From Streptomyces sp. NBC_00236 (GTDB taxonomy: Bacteria; Actinomycetota; Actinomycetes; Streptomycetales; Streptomycetaceae): DNA of 64,000 bases. Below the pieces are notes generated by a model, which saw only the letters and a program-made list of their open reading frames with translations, searched no databases and was not told the origin of the DNA. Both the position numbers and the translations under genes were made by a program. This document shows, in pieces, positions 16,391 through 25,092 of the stretch (its first letter is position 1; every line of letters starts with the position of its first letter). The DNA lies in assembly GCF_036195045.1 (NCBI RefSeq), contig NZ_CP108100.1, positions 4,216,001 to 4,280,000 of the forward strand, in the 5' to 3' direction.

Positions 16391-17043
16391 TGGGCACCCG
16401 GCACGGTCCCCGGATCGACGCGGTGTTGATCCAGGCGGTCATCGCCGGAGCCCTCTCCTTCGCCCACCTGCACGACCTCGCCGCCGCAGCCGGACAGGAC
16501 GGCTGGAAGGCATGGGCCTACCCGGTCAGCGTCGACCTCCTCCTTGTCGCCGCCTGGCGTCGACTGCGCAGTGAGGGACCGTCCCGGCTGGCCTGGTGCT
16601 GGTTCCTGGTCGCCCTGTTCGCCTCGCTCGGTGCCAACGTCGCCACCGCCGGGTTTCTCGACCTGGCCGACCCGCCCGCCCCGCTCCGCCTCGGCATCGC
16701 CGGATGGCCTGCGCTCGCCTTCCTCGGCGGCACCCTCCTCGCGCACTCGTCGGGGAAGTCGGAGCCGGTTCCGCCGGCCACCGTCGCGGACGCGCAGGAC
16801 ATCGGGCCCGTCCCTGCGCCTGACGCCGTCCCGGCCCCGCCCCCGGATGAGGAAGCCAGTACGCCTCCGGCCCTGCCCTCGCCCCCGGCTCCGCAGGTCC
16901 CCGCCGCACTGGTCGACCACGCCCGCAAGGTCGCCGACGAGTACCGCACGCGCACCGGCTCTCCGATCGACACCGACACCCTCCGCTCACGCCTCGGCGT
17001 CCCGCCCCACCTCGCCGACGCCATCGCCGCCCACCTCAACTGA
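16390..17043 (+). CDS. DUF2637 membrane protein, SpdB2-like
   Basis: A 217-residue protein. Four predicted membrane helices in the first 125 residues (IQAVIAGALSFAHLHDLA, WAYPVSVDLLLVAAW, LAWCWFLVALFASLGANV, WPALAFLGGTLLA) define the DUF2637 family. A Pro/Ala-rich linker and a small C-terminal helical domain (about 170-217) follow. Such proteins act in intramycelial spread of Streptomyces elements after transfer, where the translocase is thought to work with membrane Spd proteins. It is coupled to the upstream gene by TGATG. Confidence 0.8.
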   Translation: MGTRHGPRIDAVLIQAVIAGALSFAHLHDLAAAAGQDGWKAWAYPVSVDLLLVAAWRRLRSEGPSRLAWCWFLVALFASLGANVATAGFLDLADPPAPLRLGIAGWPALAFLGGTLLAHSSGKSEPVPPATVADAQDIGPVPAPDAVPAPPPDEEASTPPALPSPPAPQVPAALVDHARKVADEYRTRTGSPIDTDTLRSRLGVPPHLADAIAAHLN

Positions 17044-17061
17044 CCGCAAAGGAGAACCGAG

Positions 17062-17247
17062 ATGACCAACCACCCCGCCGACCTGACCGTGGCCGACTAC
17101 CTCGACGGAGCGCGGGACATGGCCGCGGCCGGACGCCCCTTCCTCGCCCACCTGCTCGCCGAGGAAGCCGCACGACGCGTCGACGCCCCGGCCACCGCCC
17201 GCAGCATCCGCGCCCAGTACCCCGATCCCGCGACCGACAGGGACTGA
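17062..17247 (+). CDS. Small conserved AICE protein
   Basis: A 61-residue helical protein (VADYLDGARDMAAAGRPFLAHLLAEEAARRVDAPATARSIR has the look of a small helical bundle). GGAGAACC precedes ATG 17062. It sits among spread genes, and its function is unknown. Confidence 0.6.
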   Translation: MTNHPADLTVADYLDGARDMAAAGRPFLAHLLAEEAARRVDAPATARSIRAQYPDPATDRD

Positions 17248-17252
17248 CCGGC

Positions 17253-17444
17253 ATGCCCGCCCGCGACAGCTTCCACTCCGTGATGCGTATCGGCCCCGTG
17301 CAGATCGGCACCCACCGCGACCGCACCGGCCGCACCGCCCACGCCGCCGTCTGCACCGCCGACCGCTGCGGCTGGTCCGCCGACTACTCCAGCCGGACCG
17401 CCGCCCAACTCGCCGCCCGCACCCACCGCTGCACCGTCCGTTAG
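17253..17444 (+). CDS. Small mobile-element transfer protein
   Basis: A 63-residue basic protein with cysteines in CTADRCGWSAD and a final HRCTVR, so zinc binding is possible. It has the size and position of the small 'mobile element transfer' genes between the FtsK and SpdD genes of pSAM2-like elements. It starts 5 bp after the previous stop. The role is inferred from position only. Confidence 0.6.
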   Translation: MPARDSFHSVMRIGPVQIGTHRDRTGRTAHAAVCTADRCGWSADYSSRTAAQLAARTHRCTVR

Positions 17445-17456
17445 GAGACAGCGTCC

Positions 17457-17612
17457 ATGGACGTCCCCCTCTGGTTCGCCCTGCTGGCCGTCGGCTACCT
17501 CGGTATCAAGCTCTTCCGCCCGCCGCTGTGGCTGATCTGCGTGCTCCTCCTTGGCGGCTACCTCCTCGCCGACAGCCTTTTCGCCTCCGTCATCGATACC
17601 GCCGTCAAGTAA
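17457..17612 (+). CDS. 51-residue membrane protein
   Basis: A short gene with AGGAGAC 7 bases before ATG 17457. The product is 51 residues and almost entirely hydrophobic, with two predicted membrane helices (VPLWFALLAVGYLGIKLF and LWLICVLLLGGYLLADSLF) joined by RPP. It lies between the small transfer gene and the SpdD-like gene, and is probably one of the membrane spread proteins. Confidence 0.65.
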   Translation: MDVPLWFALLAVGYLGIKLFRPPLWLICVLLLGGYLLADSLFASVIDTAVK

Positions 17613-17639
17613 CCCGCACCCGGGAGAGGAGAACCAACC

Positions 17640-17954
17640 ATGTTCCAGCCCAAGATCCCGACCATGCCCCAGCCCACCGGCCTGGTCACCCCGCCCGCCG
17701 TCATCCAGCCGACCACCATCACCCCGGGTACGCCTGGCCCGGTACCCGCTGCCGCCCCGGCGCCTTCCCGGTCGGTCTTCCAGCTCGCCCCCGGCACCGC
17801 GCTCGCGCTCGTCGGCGCCGGCACCGCCGTCGTCCTGGTCGTGGGCGCCGTCCTGGTCTCGCTGCTCCTGGCGGTCGCCGTCACCAGCGCATCGGTCGCC
17901 GTCTGCGCGGTCGTCCTGCGCTCCCTGATCGCCTCGGACGCCAAACGCCGCTGA
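17640..17954 (+). CDS. SpdD-like spread protein
   Basis: A 104-residue protein with a Pro/Thr-rich N-terminus (about 1-45) and a long hydrophobic region (about 50-95) able to form two membrane helices, ending in a basic tail. SpdD of pSAM2 has this build and aids plasmid spread within the recipient. GGAGAGGAG precedes ATG 17640. The replication initiator gene follows after 91 bp. Confidence 0.7.
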   Translation: MFQPKIPTMPQPTGLVTPPAVIQPTTITPGTPGPVPAAAPAPSRSVFQLAPGTALALVGAGTAVVLVVGAVLVSLLLAVAVTSASVAVCAVVLRSLIASDAKRR

Positions 17955-18045
17955 CCGGCCCCCGGGCGGCCTCGATACCGCCAAGCATCCGCCGCCTGGG
18001 AGCCATCCCCACCGATCGAACTCGCAACCGGAAGGAACCCCCAGC

Positions 18046-19461
18046 ATGGCCCACCGGGCCTCAGCCTCGACACAGAAACCGTCCATGCCCGCTCCAACGC
18101 TCGACCCGGCCGTCCTCGGGGACGTCCTCCGCGTGGCCTCGGCCTCCGACTACACCCGCTGGGAAGACCAGATCCGCCGCACTGGCGGCTGCGCCGACCC
18201 CGTCCACCTGAGCGGCTGGGTAACCCACAAGGACAAGACCAGCGGCGAGACCCTGCACCGCTACTCCACCGCGTACGAGCCGGGTGGACGCCTCCGTATC
18301 GCCTGCGGCAACCGCCGCGCCTCCCGCTGCCCCTCCTGCGCCTGGACCTACGCGGGCGACACCTACCACCTGATCCGCGCCGGCCTCGCCGGAGACGACC
18401 GCCGCGACATCCCCGCCACCGTCCGCGACCACCCGCGCGTCTTCGCGACCCTCACCGCCCCATCGTTTGGCCCGGTCCACAACCGCCCCGACCGTGGCAC
18501 CTGCCGCTGCGGAACCCCGCACGCCACCGACGCCCCGGACCTCGGCACCGCCCTCGATCCGGACTCCTACGACTACGCGGGCGCCGTGCTCTTCAACAAC
18601 CAGGCCGGTCAGCTCTGGCAGCGCTTCACCACCCGACTCCGCCGCGAACTCGCCATCCACGCCGGCATCCCACGCCGTGAGCTGGGTGATCATCTCCGCG
18701 TCTCCTTCGGCAAGGTCGCCGAATTTCAGAAGCGTGGGGCCCTCCACTTCCACTCCGTCATACGCCTCGACGGCCCGGCGGGCCCCGGCACACCGCCGCC
18801 CGCCTGGGCCACGGTCGACGCCCTCACCGACGCGATACGAGCCGCCGCCGCGCACTCGTACACCTCGGTCTCGGTCCCGGCTGCCGGTGACCAGCCGTCC
18901 CGGACGTTCCGTTGGGGCCGACAGCTCGACGTCCGCCCGGTCAAAGCCTTCGGCGACGGTTCCGACGTCACCGAACAGGCAGTCGCCTCGTACGTGGCCA
19001 AGTACGCCACCAAAGCCGCCGAGAACACCGGCACCCTGGACCGCCGCATCGGCGAACTCGCCGAACTCGAACGCCACCGCGTTCCCGATCACACCCGTCG
19101 ACTCATCACCGCATGCCGTGAGCTGGACAGCCTCTATCCGGACCGGCGCCTCTGGGCCTGGGCGCACATGCTCGGCTTTCGCGGCCACTTCTCGTCCAAG
19201 TCCCGCACCTACTCCACCACCCTCGGCGCCCTCCGCCAGGAACGCGCCGACTACCGGGCTTCACAGGAAGCGACCGTCCTCGGCCTGGCCGACCGTGAAC
19301 CGGACACCGTCCTCGTCCTGGCGGACTGGCAGTACGTCGGCCACGGGCACACCCCCGGCGAAGGAGCTCTCGCCGCCACCATCGCCCGTGACCTTCAGAG
19401 CAACCGTGAGACCGCCCGCGACGCACTGAAGGAGCGCACTGCCGACGAGAGGGAGTGGTGA
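18046..19461 (+). CDS. repSA: RepSA-type rolling-circle replication initiator
   Basis: A 471-residue initiator. It has Cys pairs near the N-terminus (C87, C95-x-x-C98, C153-x-C155) that suggest zinc binding. The rolling-circle motif II is ALHFHSVIRL with H234 and H236 as the metal pair. Motif III is SYVAKYATK (315-323) with the nicking Tyr. It would nick the excised circular element at its double-strand origin to start replication before transfer. It overlaps the xis gene at its 3' end, giving the pSAM2 order repSA-xis-int. The start is ATG 18046, with GGAAGGAAC upstream. Confidence 0.92.
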   Translation: MAHRASASTQKPSMPAPTLDPAVLGDVLRVASASDYTRWEDQIRRTGGCADPVHLSGWVTHKDKTSGETLHRYSTAYEPGGRLRIACGNRRASRCPSCAWTYAGDTYHLIRAGLAGDDRRDIPATVRDHPRVFATLTAPSFGPVHNRPDRGTCRCGTPHATDAPDLGTALDPDSYDYAGAVLFNNQAGQLWQRFTTRLRRELAIHAGIPRRELGDHLRVSFGKVAEFQKRGALHFHSVIRLDGPAGPGTPPPAWATVDALTDAIRAAAAHSYTSVSVPAAGDQPSRTFRWGRQLDVRPVKAFGDGSDVTEQAVASYVAKYATKAAENTGTLDRRIGELAELERHRVPDHTRRLITACRELDSLYPDRRLWAWAHMLGFRGHFSSKSRTYSTTLGALRQERADYRASQEATVLGLADREPDTVLVLADWQYVGHGHTPGEGALAATIARDLQSNRETARDALKERTADEREW

Positions 19462-19685
19462 CCGTGCCGGACCGCCTGCTCACCGTGAATCAGGTCGCCG
19501 AACGCCTCGGCACCGGCCTCCGCTTCCCTCGCCGGCTCATCGAGGAACGCCGCATCACGTTCGTCAAGGTCGGCCGACACGTCCGCATCCCCGAAAGTGC
19601 CGTGGAGGAGTACGTCAGTGCGCACACGGTGGCGCCGATCGTCTTGCGGCCCGCCTCGGCGTACCCGTACCGGAGGGCTGCCTGA
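19458..19685 (+). CDS. xis: Excisionase (helix-turn-helix)
   Basis: A 75-residue MerR-like winged-helix protein of the excisionase type: LLTVNQVAERLGTG...RRLIEERRITFVKVGRHVRIPESAVEEYV. It would bend DNA near att sites and steer Int toward excision. The start is GTG 19455, 19458 or 19464; I chose 19458 for the GTGA overlap with repSA. The stop overlaps the int ATG by one base, so xis and int are co-translated. Confidence 0.88.
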   Translation: MTVPDRLLTVNQVAERLGTGLRFPRRLIEERRITFVKVGRHVRIPESAVEEYVSAHTVAPIVLRPASAYPYRRAA

Positions 19686-20788
19686 TGGCCGCGAAGCGTA
19701 AGTCCCGACGCGCCTTCGGTCGGATCCGGAAGCTGCCGTCCGGCCGGTTCCAGGCTCGGTATCCGGGGCCTGACGGCGTGCTGCGTGCCGCCGATCAGAC
19801 GTTCGCGACAACGACGGACGCCGATCGCTGGCTGGCACGGAAGCGAATCGAGATGGAGGAGGGCCGCTGGCTCGACCCCACCGAGGGGAAGACCACCGTC
19901 CGCGACTGGTCGGCACGATGGCTTACCGCTGTCTCCCCGCAGCTCAAGCACAAGACACAGGCGTCGTACCGGTCTCTGATCAACTCGCTGATCGTTCCGG
20001 CTCTCGGTGATCGTGAGCTGTCCAGCCTTCGGCCGATCACCGTCGTGGAATGGGTCGGCGCGATGAAGACCCGTGGTCTCAGCGCATCGCGGATCAGGCA
20101 GGCCTACCGGGTGCTCTCGCAGATCATGCGGGCGGCCGTCGACAACGAGATGATCGGGCAGACCCCGTGCAGGGGCGTGAAGCTGCCTCGGATGCCGCAG
20201 ACCGAGCCGCACATCCTCACCCCGCTGGAAGCCTCACGAATTGTGCGGAGCGCGACGAAACCGCATGACCTGCTGATCTCCTTGCTCGCCTACGCGGGTC
20301 TGCGGGTCGGTGAGGCGTTCGCGTTGCGGCGAGCGGACATCGATGTGTCCGGCGGCCTGGTCGTCGACGAGAACCTGGCCGAAGCGAATGGCACCCTCGT
20401 CTTCGACACCCCCAAGTCCCATCAGAAGCGGGTCCTGCGGATCGGGCCGTCACTCGCGGCGCGGATCGGCCGGCACCTGGAGACGCTGCCTGGCGGGGAG
20501 GACGCTCTCCTCTTCGTCACGCCTGGCGGCAAGCCCCTGCGTTACAACCAGTGGCGCAAGGCGTACTTCGATCCCGCCGTGGCGGCGGCCGGGCTCACTG
20601 ACGTCACGCCGCACGATCTCCGCGCCTCGCACGGGACGTGGGTGGCCGACCGGTACGGCGTGATGACCGCCGCTCACCGGCTCGGGCACTCGAACGCGAG
20701 CGTGACCACTCGGCACTACGCCCGGCCGGTCGCCGGTCGTGATGACCAGGTTGCTGCTGCTGCGGACGAGTGGCTTTACAAGGGCTGA
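19685..20788 (+). CDS. int: Tyrosine integrase of AICE-1
   Basis: A 367-residue phage-type integrase with an N-terminal arm-binding domain (about 1-65), a core-binding helical domain (about 72-170) and a catalytic domain. Catalytic residues visible are R207 (AGLRVGEAF), H310-x-x-R313 (PHDLRASH), H335 (LGHSN) and Y345 (RHYARP). It should recombine the 59-bp att core in tRNA-Ser(UGA). It is coupled to xis by TGATG. Intact by eye. Confidence 0.95.
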   Translation: MAAKRKSRRAFGRIRKLPSGRFQARYPGPDGVLRAADQTFATTTDADRWLARKRIEMEEGRWLDPTEGKTTVRDWSARWLTAVSPQLKHKTQASYRSLINSLIVPALGDRELSSLRPITVVEWVGAMKTRGLSASRIRQAYRVLSQIMRAAVDNEMIGQTPCRGVKLPRMPQTEPHILTPLEASRIVRSATKPHDLLISLLAYAGLRVGEAFALRRADIDVSGGLVVDENLAEANGTLVFDTPKSHQKRVLRIGPSLAARIGRHLETLPGGEDALLFVTPGGKPLRYNQWRKAYFDPAVAAAGLTDVTPHDLRASHGTWVADRYGVMTAAHRLGHSNASVTTRHYARPVAGRDDQVAAAADEWLYKG

Positions 20789-20796
20789 CAGCAAGT

Positions 20797-20830
20797 GGAA
20801 GGGGCGCCTCCATGGGGAGACACCCCTTCC
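20797..20830 (+). terminator. Hairpin after int
   Basis: GGAAGGGG pairs with CCCCTTCC, with an inner CTCC/GGAG stem. It starts 9 bp past the int stop codon and probably ends the long transfer-replication operon. Confidence 0.65.
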
Positions 20831-21568
20831 CTCGGTTCCTCTACCTCGCCTCAGGTTTGGCGAACGATGCGATCACTAGCGGGTCTTGATCCACAGTGCG
20901 ATCAGACTTACGACGGTGGTTCCCGCACCGTAGGACGCTCCTCGGAGGACCTGCAGCGCGGCAATCCTGCGGTGCCGAGTGATCCAGTGCAGTACTCGTC
21001 GTGCCGACTCGGCGGCACGCCTATACGGGACCCGCCTGGGCTGCCTATCATTCATGAATCGTGATTTCTCCGTTCCCAGCTAGCGGATGAGGGAAGCACG
21101 CGCGGAGAGCCCCACCGACCTATGGTTTGGACGCCCGGGTCGATACAGGGGCTCTCTTTGCGTTCGCCACGTAGTGACACGGCCCGCTGAGAGCCAACTA
21201 GCTGCTCTCGGAGGGTCGTTCGTCGTCGCGTATGGAGAAGTAGACCGCTTCCTGCGGGCGGATACAAACCCTTCTGGAAAGTTTTTTTTGATTCCACGAT
21301 ATCTATCGGGTCACAATCGTTGCTTCTCAGGTTGCGATGGCCTAGTGCCTTGATTCGTGCTGGTGTTGTGCCGCTTCCGCCTGCCGATGCCCGTACGGAC
21401 TTACGTATGCCTTCTGTATGGCGCTTCAGTGTTCTGGTTGGGCTTCGTTGTGGCGGCGATTCCAGCTCCAGACCTACGGTTTGTAGGAATCTCAACGTTC
21501 GCGTTGGGGCGTGGTGTACTGCCGCTTCGGCTGAGTCTTCGGAGGTGTAGCGCCTGCCCAGGTCGCTA
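20831..21568. other. Right-arm DNA without a supported gene
   Basis: About 740 bp between the int terminator and the first insertion sequence. It contains an ATTCATGAAT palindrome near 21051, a 9-bp inverted repeat GAGAGCCCC/GGGGCTCTC (21105-21156) followed by TTT, and a run of eight T near 21280. Base composition is less GC-rich than around it. It may hold integrase-binding sites or a decayed gene. No ORF has both a ribosome binding site and Streptomyces codon bias. Confidence 0.4.
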
Positions 21569-22984
21569 GTGTGATGCGCCAGAAATTCTGAGGGTTAGTT
21601 CTGCTCTGTCTTCTGGCCGGTGGTTCCGACCTTGGTGAGGTAGTCGGCGAGAGAGTTGAGGATCTCGTCGGCTGTCTTGGTCCAGGTGAAGGGCCGCGGG
21701 TTCTCGTTCCAGGTATCAATCCACGCAGTGATGTCGTCCTCCAGGGCTTTCACGGACCTGTGGACGCCGCGGCGGATGAGTTTGTCGGTCAGCAGGCCGA
21801 ACCACCGCTCCACCTGGTTCATCCAAGAGGAGCCGGTGGGGGTGAAATGGACGTGGAAGCGGGGGTGTTTGCCGAGCCATGTCCGGACCTCGGCGGTGTT
21901 GTGGGTGGCGTAGTTGTCACAGACGAGATGCACGTCGAGTCCGGCGGGCACCGCCTTGTCGATCCGTATCAAAAACTTCTTGAACTCGATCGCCCGGTGG
22001 CGGCGGTGCAGTGCCGATATGACGGTGCCGTCGGCGATGTTGAAGGCGGCGAACAGGCTGGTGATGCCGTGCCGGTAGTAGTCGTGGGTGCGGCGTTCGG
22101 GCATGCCCGGCATCATCGGCAGCACCGGCTGGGACCGGTCCAGCGCCTGGATCTGGCTCTTCTCGTCCACGCAGAGCACGACCGCCTTTTCGGGCGGGTG
22201 GTGGTACAGGCCGACAACGTCGACGACCTTCGCGACGAACTGCGGATCGGTGGACAGCTTGAAGGAGTCCTGCAGGTGGGGCTTGAGGTCGAACCGTTTC
22301 CAGATTCGCCCGATCGTCGACTTCGACAGGCCGGTGCGCTGGGCCATCGAGGCCCGCGACCAGTGCGTGTCCTGGCCCGGGGCCGACTCCAGGGTGGCCA
22401 CGACGACCTCCTCGACCTGGTCGAGGAGGATCGAAGGCGGCCGGCCCGAGCGCGGCTCGTCATGCAGACCATCGAGGCGCTTCGCGATGAACCGGGCCCG
22501 CCAGCGGTCCACGGTCGACCTGTCGATGCCGAGGTCGGCCGCAGCCTGCTGGTTCGTACCGCCCTCCGCACAGCGCAGCACGATCTTGGCTCGCAACGCG
22601 AGGAACTGGGCGGTCTTGGCCCGCCGCGCCCACTGCTGTAGCTGCCTGCGCTCAGCATCGTCGAGGATCAGGTCGGCCTTCGGCCGGCCAATCCAGCCGG
22701 CGTCCTCAAGACCGGCCATCCGCTCCGCCGCGAAAGCCCGACGCCACTTGCCGACCGTCTTGGCCTGGACACCCACGAGCCGTGCGACACCCGCGTTCGA
22801 CATGCCGTCAGCACACGCCAGGATGATGCGAGCCTTCTCAGCCGAGCGCCGGTGCGGCACCTCTGTCCGACGCAACAACTCGGCACGCTCGGCCTCGGAC
22901 AACGCGATCGCCACAGCAGAAGGCCCCGAATGCGACATGACAACAGGGTACTTACTAACTCTCAGAACTTCTGGCGCATCACAC
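21569..22984. mobile_element. IS630-family element IS-A
   Basis: A 1,416-bp insertion with 31-bp terminal inverted repeats at 21569-21599 and 22954-22984 (29 of 31 match; ends GTGTGATGCGCC). It is flanked by TA on both sides (21567-21568, 22985-22986), the target duplication expected of the IS630/Tc1 group. It contains one intact transposase gene whose stop codon lies inside the inverted repeat. Confidence 0.92.
21595..22938 (-). CDS. IS630-family transposase with doubled HTH
   Basis: A 447-residue DDE transposase. Catalytic residues are D258 (CVDEKSQ), D341 (VCDNYATH) and E377 (WMNQVERWF), the last spaced as in IS630. The N-terminus is longer than usual because the helix-turn-helix segment appears twice: residues about 20-85 ([19 protein letters not shown]...[13 protein letters not shown]) and about 100-168 ([20 protein letters not shown]...[13 protein letters not shown]), each ending in a GRP turn. 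The reading frame is intact, so activity is possible. The start is ATG 22938. Confidence 0.93.
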   Translation of the reverse strand: MSHSGPSAVAIALSEAERAELLRRTEVPHRRSAEKARIILACADGMSNAGVARLVGVQAKTVGKWRRAFAAERMAGLEDAGWIGRPKADLILDDAERRQLQQWARRAKTAQFLALRAKIVLRCAEGGTNQQAAADLGIDRSTVDRWRARFIAKRLDGLHDEPRSGRPPSILLDQVEEVVVATLESAPGQDTHWSRASMAQRTGLSKSTIGRIWKRFDLKPHLQDSFKLSTDPQFVAKVVDVVGLYHHPPEKAVVLCVDEKSQIQALDRSQPVLPMMPGMPERRTHDYYRHGITSLFAAFNIADGTVISALHRRHRAIEFKKFLIRIDKAVPAGLDVHLVCDNYATHNTAEVRTWLGKHPRFHVHFTPTGSSWMNQVERWFGLLTDKLIRRGVHRSVKALEDDITAWIDTWNENPRPFTWTKTADEILNSLADYLTKVGTTGQKTEQN

Positions 22985-23040
22985 TAGTGCTCTGACCGGG
23001 AAGGTTCGCCGGGTTGGCGGTTGGAACGGTTGGATAGGCG

Positions 23041-24189
23041 GTGACGTCCGTTCCGATCCCTGGAGGTGTGGTGGCTGAGCCTGTGCGGACGCGCAGACTG
23101 ACCGACCAGGAGGGGCAGAAGCTGCAGCAGATCGTGCGCCGGGGAAGTACAAGTTCGGTGCGCTATCGGCGGGCGATGATGCTGCTCGCGTCCGCCGGCG
23201 GGAACCGTGTCCCGGTGATTGCCCAGCTGGTCCAGGCCGACGAGGACACGGTGCGGAACGTGATCCACCGGTTCAACGAGATCGGCCTGGCCTGCCTGGA
23301 CCCTCGATGGGCGGGAGGCCGTCCCCGCCTGCTCGCCTCTGACGACGAGGACTTCGTCGTCCAGACGGCCACCACCCGACCCGCCAAGCTAGGCCAGCCC
23401 TTCACTCGCTGGTCGCTCCGTAAACTCGCCGCCTACCTGCGCCGCGTGCACGGACGCGTCATCCGCATCGGCCGTGAAGCCTTACGGTGCCTGCTCTTGC
23501 GCCGTGGCGTCACTTTCCAGCGCACCAAGACCTGGAAGGAGTCGCCCGACCCCGAGCGCGACGCCAAGCTCGACCGCATCGAGCACGTGCTGAAGCACTT
23601 CCCGGACCGAGCCTTCGCCTTCGACGAGTTCGGGCCCCTCGGGATTAGGCCGATCGGAGGCTCCTGCTGGGCGAAGCAGGGCAAACCCAACCGTTTGCCG
23701 GCGACCTACCGTCGCACCCACGGCGTGACCTACTTCCACGGCTGCTACTCCGTTGGCGACGACCGGTTGTGGGGCGTCAACCGCCGCCGCAAAGGCACCA
23801 TCAACTCGCTGGCCGCGCTGAAGTCGATCCGTGCCGCCCGACCTGACGGCGCCCCGATCTACATCATCCTGGACAACCTTTCCGCCCACACCGGCGCGGA
23901 CATCCGCCGGTGGGCGATGAAGAACAAGGTCGAGCTGTGCTTCACCCCGACCTACGCGTCCTGGGCCAACCCGATCGAGGCGCACTTCGGCCCGCTGCGG
24001 CAGTTCACCCTGGCGAATTCGAACCACCGGAGCCACCCCGCGCAGACCCGGGCCCTGCATGCCTACCTGCGCTGGCGCAACGCCAACGCCCGACATCCTC
24101 AAGTCCTCGCTGCGCAACGCAAGGAACGCGCCCGCATTCGCAGCGAGAAGAGCGTTCGCTGGGGCGGCAGACCAGCCCTCGCGGCGTAA
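23041..24189 (+). CDS. IS630-family transposase of IS-B
   Basis: A 382-residue DDE transposase, not closely similar to the one in IS-A. The N-terminal helix-turn-helix reads VIAQLVQADEDTVRNVIHRFNEIGLACLDPRWAGGRP. Catalytic residues are D195 (FAFDEFG), D278 (IILDNLSAH) and E313 (ANPIEAHF). The start is GTG 23041, 26 bp inside the left inverted repeat; internal GTG codons at 23068-23071 sit too close to their GGAGG. The frame is intact. Confidence 0.92.
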   Translation: MTSVPIPGGVVAEPVRTRRLTDQEGQKLQQIVRRGSTSSVRYRRAMMLLASAGGNRVPVIAQLVQADEDTVRNVIHRFNEIGLACLDPRWAGGRPRLLASDDEDFVVQTATTRPAKLGQPFTRWSLRKLAAYLRRVHGRVIRIGREALRCLLLRRGVTFQRTKTWKESPDPERDAKLDRIEHVLKHFPDRAFAFDEFGPLGIRPIGGSCWAKQGKPNRLPATYRRTHGVTYFHGCYSVGDDRLWGVNRRRKGTINSLAALKSIRAARPDGAPIYIILDNLSAHTGADIRRWAMKNKVELCFTPTYASWANPIEAHFGPLRQFTLANSNHRSHPAQTRALHAYLRWRNANARHPQVLAAQRKERARIRSEKSVRWGGRPALAA

Positions 24190-24215
24190 ATCAGGAACGG
24201 TTCAAACCTTCTTGG

Positions 24216-24788
24216 CTATAGGTGGCGTGCCGCAACAACCGCTGAACTGGTGGGAGTTGTGAGCACTTCAGTGGCGTCCAGGGCTGGATGAGTGAGGTAG
24301 AACAGGCGGAGTTCATCCACTTCGCCGCCGAAACGAGGCGGCCAATGGGGCGATGGGGTGAAGTCGTCCAGGATGAGAAGGCCACCGGGAGCAAGCAGTT
24401 CGACGACCCCCTCGGGGTCGTCACGCTTGCCTCCGCCGTCGCAGAAGAAGACATCGAAGGGGGCGTGCTGCTCAAGCAGCCTCCAGTCCCCAGTGAGGAC
24501 GCTGACGCGGTCGTCGTCCGCGAAGACACCAGCCGCTCGACGGGCCAGCTCCTCGTCACGCTCTGCGGTAATTAGGCGGGCACCGGCGGCAAGCCCACTG
24601 TGCAGCCAGGCGGTACCCACGCCTGAGCCGGTGCCGCTCTCCGCAATGACTCCGTGGGGTTTCGCAGCAGCGGCCAGCCTGAGCAACCTGCCCACCTCCG
24701 GGACGCAACTCTTCTTGAAGCCCGCCTCGGAGGCGACCCGCTCCGCGGCCACCACGTGAGGCGGAACCGCACGCTCTGCCATGATCAC
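24216..24788 (-). CDS. Class I SAM methyltransferase carried by IS-B
   Basis: A 190-residue Rossmann-fold methyltransferase. Motif I is ESGTGSGVGTAWL, the acidic ribose-binding strand is ITAERDEE, then DVFFCDGGG and LLAPGGLLILDDFTPS. The DD pair and overall length recall small catechol-type O-methyltransferases; the substrate cannot be told. It lies wholly inside the inverted repeats of IS-B, reading toward the transposase, and is therefore mobile cargo. GTG 24788 has GGGGG 4 bases upstream; ATG 24782 is the alternative start. Confidence 0.8.
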   Translation of the reverse strand: MIMAERAVPPHVVAAERVASEAGFKKSCVPEVGRLLRLAAAAKPHGVIAESGTGSGVGTAWLHSGLAAGARLITAERDEELARRAAGVFADDDRVSVLTGDWRLLEQHAPFDVFFCDGGGKRDDPEGVVELLAPGGLLILDDFTPSPHWPPRFGGEVDELRLFYLTHPALDATEVLTTPTSSAVVAARHL

Positions 24789-24990
24789 GAATCCCCCTTC
24801 ATCGTGAGCATGACGCTATCCGCCAGCAGAGGCGTCTGTACGGAGTTTCACCTATCCAGACCCGGCGAACCTTCCCGGTCAGAGCACTAGTCATTGACGC
24901 TCGCATAGGAGTGCCCGCGCGTTGATTCGCGGAAGGGATGTCGGAAGCGTTGGGCGACGGGAGGCTTCCGGAGCTCTGAGGGTGTCGTCG

Positions 24991-25011
24991 AAGGGGCACG
25001 CAGAGGGCACG
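24991..25011 (+). repeat. Candidate integrase arm site, right
   Basis: The partner of 6541-6561: AAGGGGCACGC, four bases, GGCACG. It sits 81 bp inside attR. Confidence 0.5.
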
Positions 25012-25092
25012 ACAACCTTGATGGTGACTCCCTCGGGGCGCCCGTACAGGCCTGACCTGCGGCGGAGGCTAGAAGGGGCCGAACCGCCAAAA

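Larger units (their letters stand above)
22987..24887. mobile_element. IS630-family element IS-B with passenger gene
   Basis: A 1,901-bp element with perfect 28-bp terminal inverted repeats (22987-23014, 24860-24887; ends GTGCTCTGACCGGG), flanked by TA (22985-22986, 24888-24889). It contains a transposase gene and, facing it, a methyltransferase gene that ends 26 bp from the transposase stop. A TGGATAGG word also recurs just inside both repeats. It abuts IS-A and shares the middle TA with it. Confidence 0.88.

Noticed and set aside
16390..17954. Lantibiotic or bacteriocin precursors among the small genes
   Set aside because: The small products are membrane or helical spread-type proteins in a conjugation operon; no modification or export genes are nearby.
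21052..21495. A 147-codon minus-strand frame in the AICE-1 right arm
   Set aside because: It has no ribosome binding site, no Streptomyces codon bias and no recognisable motif; it spans a T-run and a hairpin.
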